Below are positions 25,384-33,690 of a DNA stretch of 64,000 nt, one piece after another. The notes under the pieces were generated by a model. The model did no database searches and had not been told where the DNA came from. It worked only from the letters and a program-made list of their open reading frames with translations. Position numbers and translations under genes: made by a program. Within the stretch, counting starts at the first letter, position 1, and every line of letters begins with the position of its first letter. Source of the DNA: Streptomyces triticagri (lineage in GTDB: Bacteria > Actinomycetota > Actinomycetes > Streptomycetales > Streptomycetaceae); the NCBI RefSeq assembly GCF_003429565.1, contig NZ_QUAK01000123.1:1-64000 (forward strand). Reading direction: 5' to 3'.

Positions 25384-27255
25384 ATGGACTTCGGCACGCA
25401 GGGCTCGTCGGCCCCGGCCGACCTCGCCTGGCTGCGGGGCGTCGACGCGTACACGATGGGGGCGTATCCGCAGGCCGAGGAGGAGTTCCGGGCCGCGGTG
25501 CGGATCGATCCGGCGATGGCGGACGGCTGGCTCGGACTGCACGCCCTGCGCATCGACACGACCAATGCCCTCCTGCGTATGCACCGGCACCGCGACCGCT
25601 TCGGCGAGCAGCGGGCCCGCCACCGGCGCACGCTCAACTCCTGGTACTGGCTGGGCTGGTGGGTGCAGCCGGTGCTCGAGTCACCACGCGATCTGCTGCT
25701 CGCGCACGCCTCGCACTGGCTGGACGGACGGCACGTACCGGAGCTCGACCGGGCCCTCACCGGACTGCCGCCGGTCGACGCCGATCCGCAGGTGCGCTTC
25801 CTGCACGCGTGCCGCGCCTATCTCGTCAAGGACTGGGAGCACCTCGTCCGGCACACCGACCCGCTGATCGACGACCCCGTACTCGGCATCGAGGCGGGCC
25901 TGTTCGGCGGGATGGCACGGGTCCGGCTCGAGATGTACGGGCATGCGGAGCCGCTGCTCTCGGCGGCCCTGATGCGCTGTCGCAGCGAGCAGCCGCAGCG
26001 CAAGGAGCTGCGCTACTGGCTGGCCCGCGCGCACGAGGGCACCGGCCGTACGGCCGCCGCACTGCCGCTGTACCGCGCGGTGCACCGGGTCGACGCCTCC
26101 TTCATGGACACCTCCGCGCGCCTGGCCGCGATCTCCGAGGGCGACGGGTACGACGAGAGCTTCGATCTGGCCACCTTCTCGCTGGCCGGCGTGGGCCAGG
26201 ACCTGGCCGACGCACAGGAGTCCGGGGACGGCCTCTTCGGCGGCGACGGCCGGGATCTGCGGCTCGGCCCGGACCCCGAGTCCGAGGCGGCCACGGGGGC
26301 CGGCGGCATGCCCCCGGACCTGGTCCGGGAGAAGGCCGTCTTCCCCGTGCAGCCGGGTCCGTCGCAGCTGCCGGCCGGCCCGTCGGATCCCGCACTGCTG
26401 CAGGAGGCGCTGGCCGAACTGGAGCAGATGGTCGGCCTGGAACCGGTCAAGCGCCAAGTCAAGGCGCTGTCCGCGCAGTTACGGATGGCCCGGCTGCGCG
26501 CCGGGCAGGGGCTGCCGGTGCAGCCGCCGAAGCGGCACTTCGTCTTCTCCGGCCCCTCCGGTACCGGCAAGACGACCGTGGCCCGCATCCTGGGCCGGGT
26601 GTTCTACGCCCTCGGGCTGCTCGGCGGCGATCATCTGGTGGAGGCGCAACGAGCCGATCTGGTGGGCGAGTTCCTCGGCCAGACCGCCGTGAAGGCGAAC
26701 GAGCTGATCGACTCGGCGATCGGCGGAGTGCTCTTCGTCGACGAGGCGTACGCGCTGTCCAACTCGGGCTACAGCAAGGGCGATGCGTACGGCGACGAGG
26801 CGCTGCAGGTGCTGCTCAAGCGCGCCGAGGACAGCCGCGACCACCTGGTGGTGATCCTCGCCGGGTACCCGGAGGGCATGGACCGGCTGCTCGCCGCGAA
26901 CCCCGGCCTCGGTTCGCGCTTCACGACGCGCGTCGACTTCCCCTCGTACCGTCCGCTCGAACTCACCGCGATCGGCGAGGTGCTGGCCGGGGAGAACGGC
27001 GACGTGTGGGACGAGGAGTCCCTGGACGAGCTGCGCTCGATCAGCGGCCACGTGGTCGACCAGGGGTGGATCGACGAGCTGGGGAACGGACGGTTCCTGC
27101 GCACGCTCTACGAGAAGAGCTGTGCGTACCGCGACCTGAGGCTGTCCGGCTTCACCGGGACGCCGTCCCGGGACGATCTGGCCACCCTGCGGCTGCCGGA
27201 CCTCATGCAGGCGTACGGCGAAGTCCTGTCCGGACGCAAGCCGAACCCGACCTGA
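25384..27255 (+). CDS. EccA/CbxX-CfqX family AAA+ ATPase with N-terminal TPR region
   Basis: A 623-residue protein in two parts. Residues 1-270 form a TPR-like helical region (DAYTMGAYPQAEEEFRAAVR, RTAAALPLYRAVH). Residues 330-620 are an AAA+ domain with Walker A GPSGTGKTTVARILG, Walker B GGVLFVDEAYAL and a sensor region VVILAGYPEGMDRLL. This is the architecture of EccA of type VII secretion, but no other ESX component is in the window. Start ATG 25384; an in-frame GTG at 25369 is equally possible. It may be a chaperone-like remodeller for unknown clients. It ends 20 bases before the convergent PH-domain gene. Confidence 0.88.
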   Translation: MDFGTQGSSAPADLAWLRGVDAYTMGAYPQAEEEFRAAVRIDPAMADGWLGLHALRIDTTNALLRMHRHRDRFGEQRARHRRTLNSWYWLGWWVQPVLESPRDLLLAHASHWLDGRHVPELDRALTGLPPVDADPQVRFLHACRAYLVKDWEHLVRHTDPLIDDPVLGIEAGLFGGMARVRLEMYGHAEPLLSAALMRCRSEQPQRKELRYWLARAHEGTGRTAAALPLYRAVHRVDASFMDTSARLAAISEGDGYDESFDLATFSLAGVGQDLADAQESGDGLFGGDGRDLRLGPDPESEAATGAGGMPPDLVREKAVFPVQPGPSQLPAGPSDPALLQEALAELEQMVGLEPVKRQVKALSAQLRMARLRAGQGLPVQPPKRHFVFSGPSGTGKTTVARILGRVFYALGLLGGDHLVEAQRADLVGEFLGQTAVKANELIDSAIGGVLFVDEAYALSNSGYSKGDAYGDEALQVLLKRAEDSRDHLVVILAGYPEGMDRLLAANPGLGSRFTTRVDFPSYRPLELTAIGEVLAGENGDVWDEESLDELRSISGHVVDQGWIDELGNGRFLRTLYEKSCAYRDLRLSGFTGTPSRDDLATLRLPDLMQAYGEVLSGRKPNPT

Positions 27256-27275
27256 GCGCCCGACCCGCCCGAGCC

Positions 27276-27707
27276 CTAGGTCGGAGCCGATTCGACCAGA
27301 TCGCGCAGCGCGCGTGCGTCCTCGATGGCCCGCTGCTTGGCGATCCCGGGCTGGATCCCCATCGCCGGCAGGCTGGTGCCGTCGCTCAGGTCGAGAAAGA
27401 CCCAGGCGTCACCGGGCCGCAGGTTGACCTGGACGATCTCCGCCCAGGCGAGGCGGCGCGTGGTGGTCAGATTGACCACCGTGACACCGGCCTCGTCGGC
27501 GACGATCCTGGGCCGGGCGAGCAGGAGCAGCACACCGAGGATCAGTGCGCCGACGAAGACGAAACTGATGCGCTCCCCTGGGCCGAGATTCTCGAGCAGC
27601 AGGGCGACCGCGGTGATGACGGCGAGGATGGCGACGCCCGAGGAGATCAGGACGGCGCGCGTACGGGCGGGGCGGAAGGTGACCGGGAGGGTCGGCGTGC
27701 TGGACAC
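27276..27707 (-). CDS. PH-domain (bPH-type) membrane protein
   Basis: The protein has 143 residues: two membrane helices (AVLISSGVAILAVITAVALLL and SFVFVGALILGVLLLL), then a small beta-rich domain. That domain (IVADEAGVTVVNLTTTRRLA, WAEIVQVNLRPGDAWVFLDL) fits the bacterial pleckstrin-homology family, common in Actinobacteria. The GTG at 27707 lies 11 bases after the hisG stop, so it is the last gene of the rib-his operon. Its role is unknown; membrane-proximal protein binding is likely. Confidence 0.8.
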   Translation of the reverse strand: MSSTPTLPVTFRPARTRAVLISSGVAILAVITAVALLLENLGPGERISFVFVGALILGVLLLLARPRIVADEAGVTVVNLTTTRRLAWAEIVQVNLRPGDAWVFLDLSDGTSLPAMGIQPGIAKQRAIEDARALRDLVESAPT

Positions 27708-27718
27708 GGTGCGGGCCG

Positions 27719-28567
27719 TCAGAGCCGGCAGGCGTGGATCGCGGTGGTCAGGATGGCCCGGGCACCGATCCGGTACAGATCGTCCATGATCCGCTGGGCG
27801 TCCTTGGCGGGCACCATCGCGCGGACGGCGACCCAACCCTCGTTGTGCAGCGGGGAGATGGTGGGCGACTCGAGGCCGGGGGTGAGGGCGACGGCCTGCT
27901 CCAGGTGCTCGGCCCGGCAGTCGTAGTCCATCATCACGTACGTACGGGCGACCAGGACGCCCTGCAGCCGGCGCAGGAACTGCTCGACCTTCGGGTCCTC
28001 GGACTCGGCTCCGGTGCCGCGGATGACGACCGCCTCGGACTGCATGATCGGCTCGCCGATCACCTCGAGGCCGGCGTTGCGCAGGCTGGTGCCGGTCTCC
28101 ACCACGTCGGCGATGACCTGGGCGACGCCGAGTTCGATGGCGGTCTCCACGGCGCCGTCCAGGTGCACCACGGAGGCGTCGACGCCCTTGTCGGCGAAGT
28201 GCTTGGCGACGATGCCCTCGTAGGAGGTGGCGATCGTCAGGCCGGCGAAGTCGGTGAGGCCGGTGGCAGTGCCGGGGCGGGTGGCGAAGCGGAAGGTGGA
28301 GCGGCCGAAGCCGAGCGGCAGGATCTCCTCGGCACCGGCACCCGAGTCGATGAGCAGGTCGCGGCCGGTGATGCCGATGTCGAGCTTCCCGGACGAGACG
28401 TAGATCGCGATGTCGCGGGGGCGGAGGTAGAAGAACTCCACCTCGTTGGCTTCGTCGACGGCCACCAGCTGCTTGGACTCGCGGCGCTGCCGGTAGCCGG
28501 CCTCATGCAGCATCTCCGCCGCAGGTCCTGACAGGGAACCCTTGTTGGGGACGGCGATGCGCAGCAT
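27719..28567 (-). CDS. hisG: ATP phosphoribosyltransferase (long form)
   Basis: HisG catalyses the first step of histidine biosynthesis, ATP plus PRPP to N1-(5-phosphoribosyl)-ATP. At 282 residues it is the long form with catalytic domains I-II (LRIAVPNKGSLSGPAAEML, GITGRDLLIDSG, GVAQVIADVVETGTSLRNAG) and a C-terminal ACT-like regulatory domain (about residues 205-280) for histidine feedback. The ATG at 28567 follows hisE by 49 bases. Its position downstream of riboflavin genes is the conserved Streptomyces order; other his genes are elsewhere. Confidence 0.97.
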   Translation of the reverse strand: MLRIAVPNKGSLSGPAAEMLHEAGYRQRRESKQLVAVDEANEVEFFYLRPRDIAIYVSSGKLDIGITGRDLLIDSGAGAEEILPLGFGRSTFRFATRPGTATGLTDFAGLTIATSYEGIVAKHFADKGVDASVVHLDGAVETAIELGVAQVIADVVETGTSLRNAGLEVIGEPIMQSEAVVIRGTGAESEDPKVEQFLRRLQGVLVARTYVMMDYDCRAEHLEQAVALTPGLESPTISPLHNEGWVAVRAMVPAKDAQRIMDDLYRIGARAILTTAIHACRL

Positions 28568-28616
28568 GAGGTCGGCTTCCTTCGTTCGGTGCGGGTGGGT
28601 GCGGCGGGGGTGTGGA

Positions 28617-28889
28617 TCAGAGATGGGCGTACACGTCGTCGAGGGAGATGCCGCGGGCGACCATCATCACCTGGACGTGGTACAGGAGCTGCGAGATCTC
28701 CTCGGCGGCGGCTTCCTTGCCCTCGTACTCGGCGGCCATCCAGACTTCGGCGGCCTCCTCGACGACCTTCTTGCCGATGGCATGGACGCCCTTGTCCACC
28801 AGTTCGGCGGTGCGGGAGGTGGCGGGGTCGCCTTCGGCGGCCTTGTGCTGGAGCTCGGTGAAGAGCTCCTCGAAAGTCTTCTTGGACAT
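28617..28889 (-). CDS. hisE: phosphoribosyl-ATP pyrophosphatase
   Basis: HisE hydrolyses phosphoribosyl-ATP to phosphoribosyl-AMP, the second histidine step. The 90-residue MazG-like helical protein has the metal-binding motif KVVEEAAEVWMAAEYEG and EEISQLLYHVQVMMVARG. The start used is ATG 28889 (MSKKTFEELF), which fits homologues; an in-frame GTG four codons upstream (28901) is possible. It sits between ribH and hisG. Confidence 0.96.
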   Translation of the reverse strand: MSKKTFEELFTELQHKAAEGDPATSRTAELVDKGVHAIGKKVVEEAAEVWMAAEYEGKEAAAEEISQLLYHVQVMMVARGISLDDVYAHL

Positions 28890-28979
28890 GGTGCTGCTCA
28901 CTCTACGCGGAGCGCCGACCGCGGCGCGCGGCGCCTCCCGCCGCCCCGGGGGTCAGGGGCGGACGGGCGGCACGGTCGG

Positions 28980-29465
28980 TCAGCGCCAGGGTTCGGTGAC
29001 GGTGCGCAGAGCGGCCGCGGTCGCGACGGCGGCGGTCACGGCCTCGTGGCCCTTGTCCTCGTGCGAGCCCTCGATCCCGGCCCGGTCCAGGGCCTGCTCC
29101 TCGGTGTCGCAGGTGAGGACGCCGAAACCGATCGGGACTCCGGTGTCGATGGAGACCTGGGTGAGGCCGTAGGTGACGCCCTGGCAGACGTACTCGAAGT
29201 GCGGGGTGCCGCCGCGGATGACGACGCCGAGGGCGACGACGGCGTCGTAGCCGCGGCCGGCCAGCTGCCCCGCGACCACCGGCAGCTCGAAGCTGCCCGG
29301 GACGCGCAGCAGGGTCGGCTCGTCGATGCCGAGCTCACCGAGCGCGCGCAGGGCGCCGTCCACCAGGCCGTCCATGACCTGGGTGTGCCACTGGGCCGCG
29401 ATCACGGCGACGCGCAGATCGCCGCAGTTCTTCACGCTGAGTTCGGGTGCGCCCTTGCCGCTCAC
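28980..29465 (-). CDS. ribH: 6,7-dimethyl-8-ribityllumazine synthase
   Basis: The enzyme condenses 5-amino-6-ribitylaminouracil with 3,4-dihydroxy-2-butanone 4-phosphate to make the riboflavin precursor lumazine. The 161-residue chain has VPGSFELPVVAGQLA, GVVIRGGTPHFEYV with the catalytic His, and GFGVLTCDTEEQALDRAG. It forms pentamer-based particles in the cytosol. The GTG start at 29465 follows GAGGAGAAAC. It is the fifth gene of the riboflavin operon. Confidence 0.97.
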   Translation of the reverse strand: MSGKGAPELSVKNCGDLRVAVIAAQWHTQVMDGLVDGALRALGELGIDEPTLLRVPGSFELPVVAGQLAGRGYDAVVALGVVIRGGTPHFEYVCQGVTYGLTQVSIDTGVPIGFGVLTCDTEEQALDRAGIEGSHEDKGHEAVTAAVATAAALRTVTEPWR

Positions 29466-29510
29466 GTTTCTCCTCGGATGGTGCTGGGTGGTGTCCGGTT
29501 CCGGTGGTGC

Positions 29511-30776
29511 TCAGCGGGCGTCGAGCCACGGCAGGTCGTGGCCCATCCGGTCCCGCTTGGTGCGCAGATAGCGCAGATTGTGCTCGCCCGCCTCGACGGG
29601 CATGGTCTCCCGGCCGCCGACCCGCAGGCCGTGGCGGACCAGGGCCTCGGTCTTCTCCGGGTTGTTGGTCAGCAGGCGTACGCCCTGGACGCCGAGGTCG
29701 CGCAGGATCTGCGCGCCCGCGCCGTAGTCCCGGGCGTCGGCGGGCAGGCCGAGCTCCAGGTTGGCGTCGAGGGTGTCGCGGCCGCGCTCCTGCAGCTCGT
29801 AGGCGCGCAGCTTGGACAGCAGGCCGATGCCGCGGCCCTCGTGGCCGCGCAGATAGACGACCACGCCGCGGCCCTCCTCGGTGATCCTGGCCAGCGCGTT
29901 CTCCAGCTGGGGTCCGCAGTCGCAGCGCAGCGAGTGGAAGACGTCCCCGGTCAGGCACTCGGAGTGCAGCCGTACGAGCACGTCGTCGCCCTCGGCTTCG
30001 CTCAGGTCCCCGTGCACCAGGGCGACGTGCTCCACTCCGTCGACGGTCGAGCGGTAGCCGTATGCGGTGAACTCGCCGTAGGAGGTGGGCAGTCGGACCT
30101 CCGCTTCGCGGCGGACGGTGGGCTCACTGGTGCGCCGGTAGGCGATCAGGTCCTCGATGGAGATGATCGTCAGGCCGTGCTTGCGGGCGAAGGGGACGAG
30201 CTCCGGAAGGCGCAGCATGGCGCCGTCCTCGCCGGCGATCTCGACGATCGCACCGGCCGGGCGCAGGCCCGCGAGCCGGGCGAGGTCGACGGCGGCCTCG
30301 GTGTGGCCGTTGCGCGCCAGGACGCCGCCGGGGCGGGCCCGCAGCGGGAAGATGTGCCCCGGCCGTACGAAGTCGGCCGGTCCGGCCTCGCCGCCGGCGA
30401 GCAGCTGCAGGGTGGTGGCGCGGTCGGCGGCCGAGATGCCGGTGCTGACACCGTGTGCAGGACCCGCATCCACCGAGACGGTGAAGGCGGTGCCCATCGA
30501 CTCCGTGTTGTCCTCGACCATCTGCGGCAGCCGGAGGCGGTCGAGTTCGGCGCCCTCCATGGGTGCGCAGATCAGGCCGCGGCACTCGCTCATCATGAAG
30601 GCGACGACCTCGGGGGTGGCCTTCTCGGCGGCGATGACGAGGTCGCCCTCGTTCTCCCGGTCCTCGTCGTCGACGACCACGACGGGGCGTCCGGCCTCGA
30701 TGTCGGCGATGGCCTGCTCGACCGGGTCGAGGGTGAGCAGCTCGTCGTCCGTGGGGCGCAGAGGGATGGCGTTCAT
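29511..30776 (-). CDS. ribBA: bifunctional DHBP synthase / GTP cyclohydrolase II
   Basis: A fusion of the two committed steps of riboflavin synthesis, 421 residues. Residues 1-205 are 3,4-dihydroxy-2-butanone 4-phosphate synthase (VVVVDDEDRENEGDLVIAAE, FTVSVDA, GHTEAAVDLARLAG). Residues 210-421 are GTP cyclohydrolase II with zinc ligands in HSECLTGDVFHSLRCDCG and the RGHEGRGIGL loop, ending in TNNPEKTEAL. The ATG at 30776 overlaps the TGA of ribM (ATGA), indicating translational coupling. Confidence 0.97.
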   Translation of the reverse strand: MNAIPLRPTDDELLTLDPVEQAIADIEAGRPVVVVDDEDRENEGDLVIAAEKATPEVVAFMMSECRGLICAPMEGAELDRLRLPQMVEDNTESMGTAFTVSVDAGPAHGVSTGISAADRATTLQLLAGGEAGPADFVRPGHIFPLRARPGGVLARNGHTEAAVDLARLAGLRPAGAIVEIAGEDGAMLRLPELVPFARKHGLTIISIEDLIAYRRTSEPTVRREAEVRLPTSYGEFTAYGYRSTVDGVEHVALVHGDLSEAEGDDVLVRLHSECLTGDVFHSLRCDCGPQLENALARITEEGRGVVVYLRGHEGRGIGLLSKLRAYELQERGRDTLDANLELGLPADARDYGAGAQILRDLGVQGVRLLTNNPEKTEALVRHGLRVGGRETMPVEAGEHNLRYLRTKRDRMGHDLPWLDAR

Positions 30777-31423
30777 GCCGGAGCTCCTTCGAGGACAGGT
30801 GCGGTGGCGCGGGACCGCTGCCACCAGTCGCGCATCCCCCACAGGACGAGGGCGAGGTAGATCACGTACACGAGACCGGAGAAGGCGAGGCCGCTGTGGA
30901 AGGCGAGCGGCACCCCGACCAGGTCGACGAGGAGCCAGGCGAACCAGAACTCCACCAGGCCACGGGCCTGCGCGACCATCGCGACCAGCGTGCCGACGAA
31001 AATGTAGGCGTCCGCCCACGGGCTCCAGGACAGCGACGGGAACGCGACGAAGATCCCGCCGACCGCGAGGGTGCCGGCGGCGGCGCCCGCGAGCAGCAGA
31101 CCGCGTTCCTTCCAGGTCGCGAAGCGCACCGCGATGGTGCCGTCCTGCGCCTGCTGCCGGCCGCGCTGCCACTGCCGCCAGCCCCACAACGCGACGCCGA
31201 TGACGAGCAGTTGCTTGCCGACGCCGCCGGACAGCTGCGCCGATGCGTAGGCGGCGACCAGGATCAGGCCGGAGAGGAACTGGGCGGGCCAGGTCAGGAT
31301 GGAGCGGCGCCAGCCGAGGGCGAGCGCGGCGAGGCCGATGCTGTTGCCGACCATGTCGGACCAGATGACGTGCTGGCCGAAGGCGGTGAAGGCCTCGGCG
31401 TTCAGCCAGTCGAGGGTGCTCAT
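30773..31423 (-). CDS. ribM: PnuC-family transporter, probably riboflavin transporter RibM
   Basis: The 216-residue membrane protein has seven predicted helices and PnuC-family sequence (SPWADAYIFVGTLVAMVAQ, EFWFAWLLVDLVGVPLAF, LVYVIYLALVLWGMRDW). PnuC relatives take up nicotinamide riboside, but those inside FMN-riboswitch operons of Corynebacterium and Streptomyces (PnuX/RibM) transport riboflavin by facilitated diffusion. The gene overlaps both neighbours by ATGA, with ribE upstream and ribBA downstream, which favours the riboflavin role. Substrate is inferred from context. Confidence 0.85.
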   Translation of the reverse strand: MSTLDWLNAEAFTAFGQHVIWSDMVGNSIGLAALALGWRRSILTWPAQFLSGLILVAAYASAQLSGGVGKQLLVIGVALWGWRQWQRGRQQAQDGTIAVRFATWKERGLLLAGAAAGTLAVGGIFVAFPSLSWSPWADAYIFVGTLVAMVAQARGLVEFWFAWLLVDLVGVPLAFHSGLAFSGLVYVIYLALVLWGMRDWWQRSRATAPVLEGAPA

Positions 31424-32040
31424 CGGGCGGACTCCCGGTCGTGGTCGCCGGCGTCGGCGCCGAGCAGTCGCTCGACGTACTTGGCGATGACGTCGACCTC
31501 GAGATTGACCGGGTCACCGGTCTGCTTCACGCCGAGCGTGGTCAGCGCGAGCGTGGTGGGGATGAGGCTGATGGTGAAGAAGTCGGCCCCGGCCTCGACG
31601 ACGGTGAGGCTGACGCCGTCGACGGTGATGGAGCCCTTCTCCACGACGTAGCGGGCGAGCTGCTCCGGCAGGGCGATACGGACGATCTCCCAGTGCTCGG
31701 AGGGCTCGCGGCCCAGGATCGTGCCGGTGCCGTCCACATGGCCCTGCACGATGTGTCCGCCGAGCCGGTCGCCGACGGCGGTGGGACGCTCCAGATTGAC
31801 CCGCGAGCCGGGTGCGAGGACGCCGAGGCTGGACCGCTGCAGCGTCTCGGCCATCACGTCCGCGGTGAACTCGTCGCCGTCGTGCTCGACCACCGTGAGA
31901 CAGACGCCGTTGACGGCGATCGAGTCGCCGTGGCGGGCGCCCTCGGTGACGACGGGTCCGCGCAGTCGAAAGCGTGAGGAGTCGCCGAGATTCTCCACGG
32001 CGGTGACCTCACCCAGCTCTTCGACGATTCCGGTGAACAC
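31420..32040 (-). CDS. ribE: riboflavin synthase alpha subunit
   Basis: The enzyme dismutates two lumazine molecules to riboflavin and the pyrimidine precursor. At 206 residues it shows the internal duplication of two lumazine-binding barrels: MFTGIVEELGEV, then GDSIAVNGVCLTVVEHDGD in the first, and GSITVDGVSLTVVEAGADF in the second. The GTG start at 32040 is 1 base after the ribD stop, and the gene overlaps ribM by ATGA. Confidence 0.97.
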   Translation of the reverse strand: MFTGIVEELGEVTAVENLGDSSRFRLRGPVVTEGARHGDSIAVNGVCLTVVEHDGDEFTADVMAETLQRSSLGVLAPGSRVNLERPTAVGDRLGGHIVQGHVDGTGTILGREPSEHWEIVRIALPEQLARYVVEKGSITVDGVSLTVVEAGADFFTISLIPTTLALTTLGVKQTGDPVNLEVDVIAKYVERLLGADAGDHDRESAR

Positions 32041-32041
32041 G

Positions 32042-33196
32042 TCAGTGCTCCTTCGAGTTCGGGACGGGGACTGCAGGTGCTGGAGGTGCTGCGGGGACTG
32101 CGGTGATGCGCAGATCCGGTCCGATACGGGCGGACTCGGTCAACTCGAGTCGCAACGCGGCGGACAGCGTGCTGATTCCGGCGTCGCCGAGCGCGGCGGG
32201 TCCGGAACCGAGCAGTACGGGGGCGAGATAGCCGATGACGCGGTCGACGGCGCCGGCCGCGACGAAGGCGCCGGCCAGCGTGGGGCCGCCCTCGAGCAGC
32301 ACGGAGCGCACATCGCGCTGGTGCAGCGCGGTGAGCAGCGCGGTCACGTCGAGACCGCGCGCGGCGCGCGGCAGACGCAGCAGCTCGGCGAGGGCGGTGG
32401 AGTCGGCGGCCCAGGAGGGCGCAGTCGCGTCCTGGGCGACGGCGACGAGCGTGGGCGCCGCGTCGTCGAGGATGCGGGCACCGTCACGTACCGCGGAGGC
32501 ATGGGTGTCGACGACCACCCGCAGCGGCTGTACGGCGCCGGGCACCCCGCGGACCGCGAGGTGCGGGTCGTCGGCGGTGGCCGTGCCCGAGCCGACCACG
32601 ACGGCGTCGCTCTCGGCGCGCAGCCTGTGGACGTCGGCGCGGGACTCGGCCGAGGTGATCCAGCGGCTGCTGCGGTCGGCGGCAGCGATACGGCCGTCGA
32701 GGGTGGCGGCGTACTTCCAGGTGACGTACGGGCGGCCGAGGCGCATCGAGGTGAGCCAGGCCGCGTTGCCGGCGGCGGCCTCGTCCTCGAGGAGGCCGGC
32801 GACGACGTCGATGCCGGCCGCGCGCAGGGTGCGTGCGCCGCCGGTCGCGGAGGGGTTGGGGTCCGCGACGGCGTGGACGACCCGGGTGACGCCGGCCTCG
32901 ATGAGGGCCTGGGCGCAGGGTCCGGTGCGGCCGGTGTGGTTGCAGGGCTCCAGGGTGACGATCGCGGTGCCGCCGCGGGCGCGTTCGCCGGCCGCACGCA
33001 GGGCGTGGATCTCGGCGTGCGGTCCGCCGGCCCGCTCGTGGTGGCCCTCGCCCGCGACCTGTCCGTCCGCGTCGAGGACGACGCAGCCGACGACCGGATT
33101 GGGGCTCGTGGCGCCGAGGCCGCGTGCGGCGAGCGCCACGGCGCGGCGCATGGCGGCACGCTCATGCTCCGGCACTGCGGGTGGGGTGGCGGCCAC
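32042..33196 (-). CDS. ribD: bifunctional riboflavin deaminase/reductase
   Basis: This is the first gene of the riboflavin operon, 384 residues. Residues 1-150 are the deaminase with zinc motif PHAEIHALRAAGERARGG (HAE) and TLEPCNHTGRTGPCA (PCxxxGxxxxC). Residues 155-370 are the NADPH-dependent reductase (RPYVTWKYAATLDGRIA, RVVVDTHASAVRDGARIL, VLLEGGPTLAGAFVAAGAVD). The GTG at 33196 is preceded by AGGAGG. The start lies 151 bases downstream of an FMN riboswitch, so expression should fall when FMN is plentiful. Confidence 0.96.
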   Translation of the reverse strand: MAATPPAVPEHERAAMRRAVALAARGLGATSPNPVVGCVVLDADGQVAGEGHHERAGGPHAEIHALRAAGERARGGTAIVTLEPCNHTGRTGPCAQALIEAGVTRVVHAVADPNPSATGGARTLRAAGIDVVAGLLEDEAAAGNAAWLTSMRLGRPYVTWKYAATLDGRIAAADRSSRWITSAESRADVHRLRAESDAVVVGSGTATADDPHLAVRGVPGAVQPLRVVVDTHASAVRDGARILDDAAPTLVAVAQDATAPSWAADSTALAELLRLPRAARGLDVTALLTALHQRDVRSVLLEGGPTLAGAFVAAGAVDRVIGYLAPVLLGSGPAALGDAGISTLSAALRLELTESARIGPDLRITAVPAAPPAPAVPVPNSKEH

Positions 33197-33318
33197 CGGG
33201 TCCTCCTGCCTCTGCGGGCACGGACTCCGGGGCCTGTCGATGACGACAGAATCGACGGAACAACGCATGGGGATCGCCGGACGGCGGCCCGACGGCTGCT
33301 ACGGCCGGCGAAACCGAC

Positions 33319-33347
33319 GGCGGCGCACCCAGGGGTGCTGATCCGCC
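33319..33347 (-). promoter_or_regulatory. hairpin directly after the FMN aptamer (expression platform)
   Basis: On the RNA, GGCGG (33347-33343) pairs with CCGCC (33323-33319), and inside it GCACCC pairs with GGGTGC around a 2-base loop. It directly abuts P1 of the aptamer, so it can stack on or compete with P1. There is no U tract. Confidence 0.55.
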
Positions 33348-33474
33348 GCGCACTGCCTCCCATCCGGACTTTCACCGTCGGTCCAGGAATTTCACCTGGT
33401 CAACCGGCCACTGGATGCGGCCGGGTCGCGGACTTTAACCGCCGGTTCGGAATTGCACCGACCCCGGAGTGCGC
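33348..33474 (-). promoter_or_regulatory. FMN riboswitch (RFN element)
   Basis: All RFN signatures are present on the minus strand. P1 is formed by GCGCACT (33474-33468) and AGTGCGC (33354-33348). Between them lie GGGGTCGGTGCAATTCCGAA, CCGGCGGTTAAAGTCCGCGA, GGTGAAATTCCTGGACCGA, CGGTGAAAGTCCGGATGGGA and the closing GGCAG. It senses FMN and controls ribD and the genes behind it. The transcription start is upstream of 33474; the promoter in 33475-33560 is not clearly visible. Confidence 0.97.
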
Positions 33475-33632
33475 TGCTTCTGGTACACGGCCAGTGTGCC
33501 ACGCCTGATCGTCGGCCAGACAGGTGAGGGCTGTGGCCTCACTCACAGCGATCGGAGGCATACCTTCGAAGGTGCGGAATCGGGGTTCCGGGGAGCTTGC
33601 GATGTCACGTTCCCGGGCACCCTGTCCGTCCG

Positions 33633-33664
33633 CGTGGTGTACGGGCCGTCCCCGTGGTGTACGG
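33633..33664. repeat. 12-bp direct repeat upstream of the NAD(P)-binding protein gene
   Basis: CGTGGTGTACGG occurs at 33633-33644 and again at 33653-33664, exactly 20 bp (two helical turns) apart and 27 bases before the ATG at 33691. It could be an operator for a dimer binding on one face of the helix. No gene is seen in 33475-33690. Confidence 0.5.
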
Positions 33665-33690
33665 CAGGCCTCAGCAGCGGGAGTGAACAG

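Noticed and set aside
25044..27926. Plus-strand open frame of 960 codons overlapping the AAA+ gene
   Set aside because: Low-complexity Arg/Gly/Ala translation, no family, and a different frame from the EccA-like protein.
33573..33600. Possible second sigma-R promoter (GGAAT near 33573)
   Set aside because: At 18 bases the -10 position is not GTT, so the consensus is not met.
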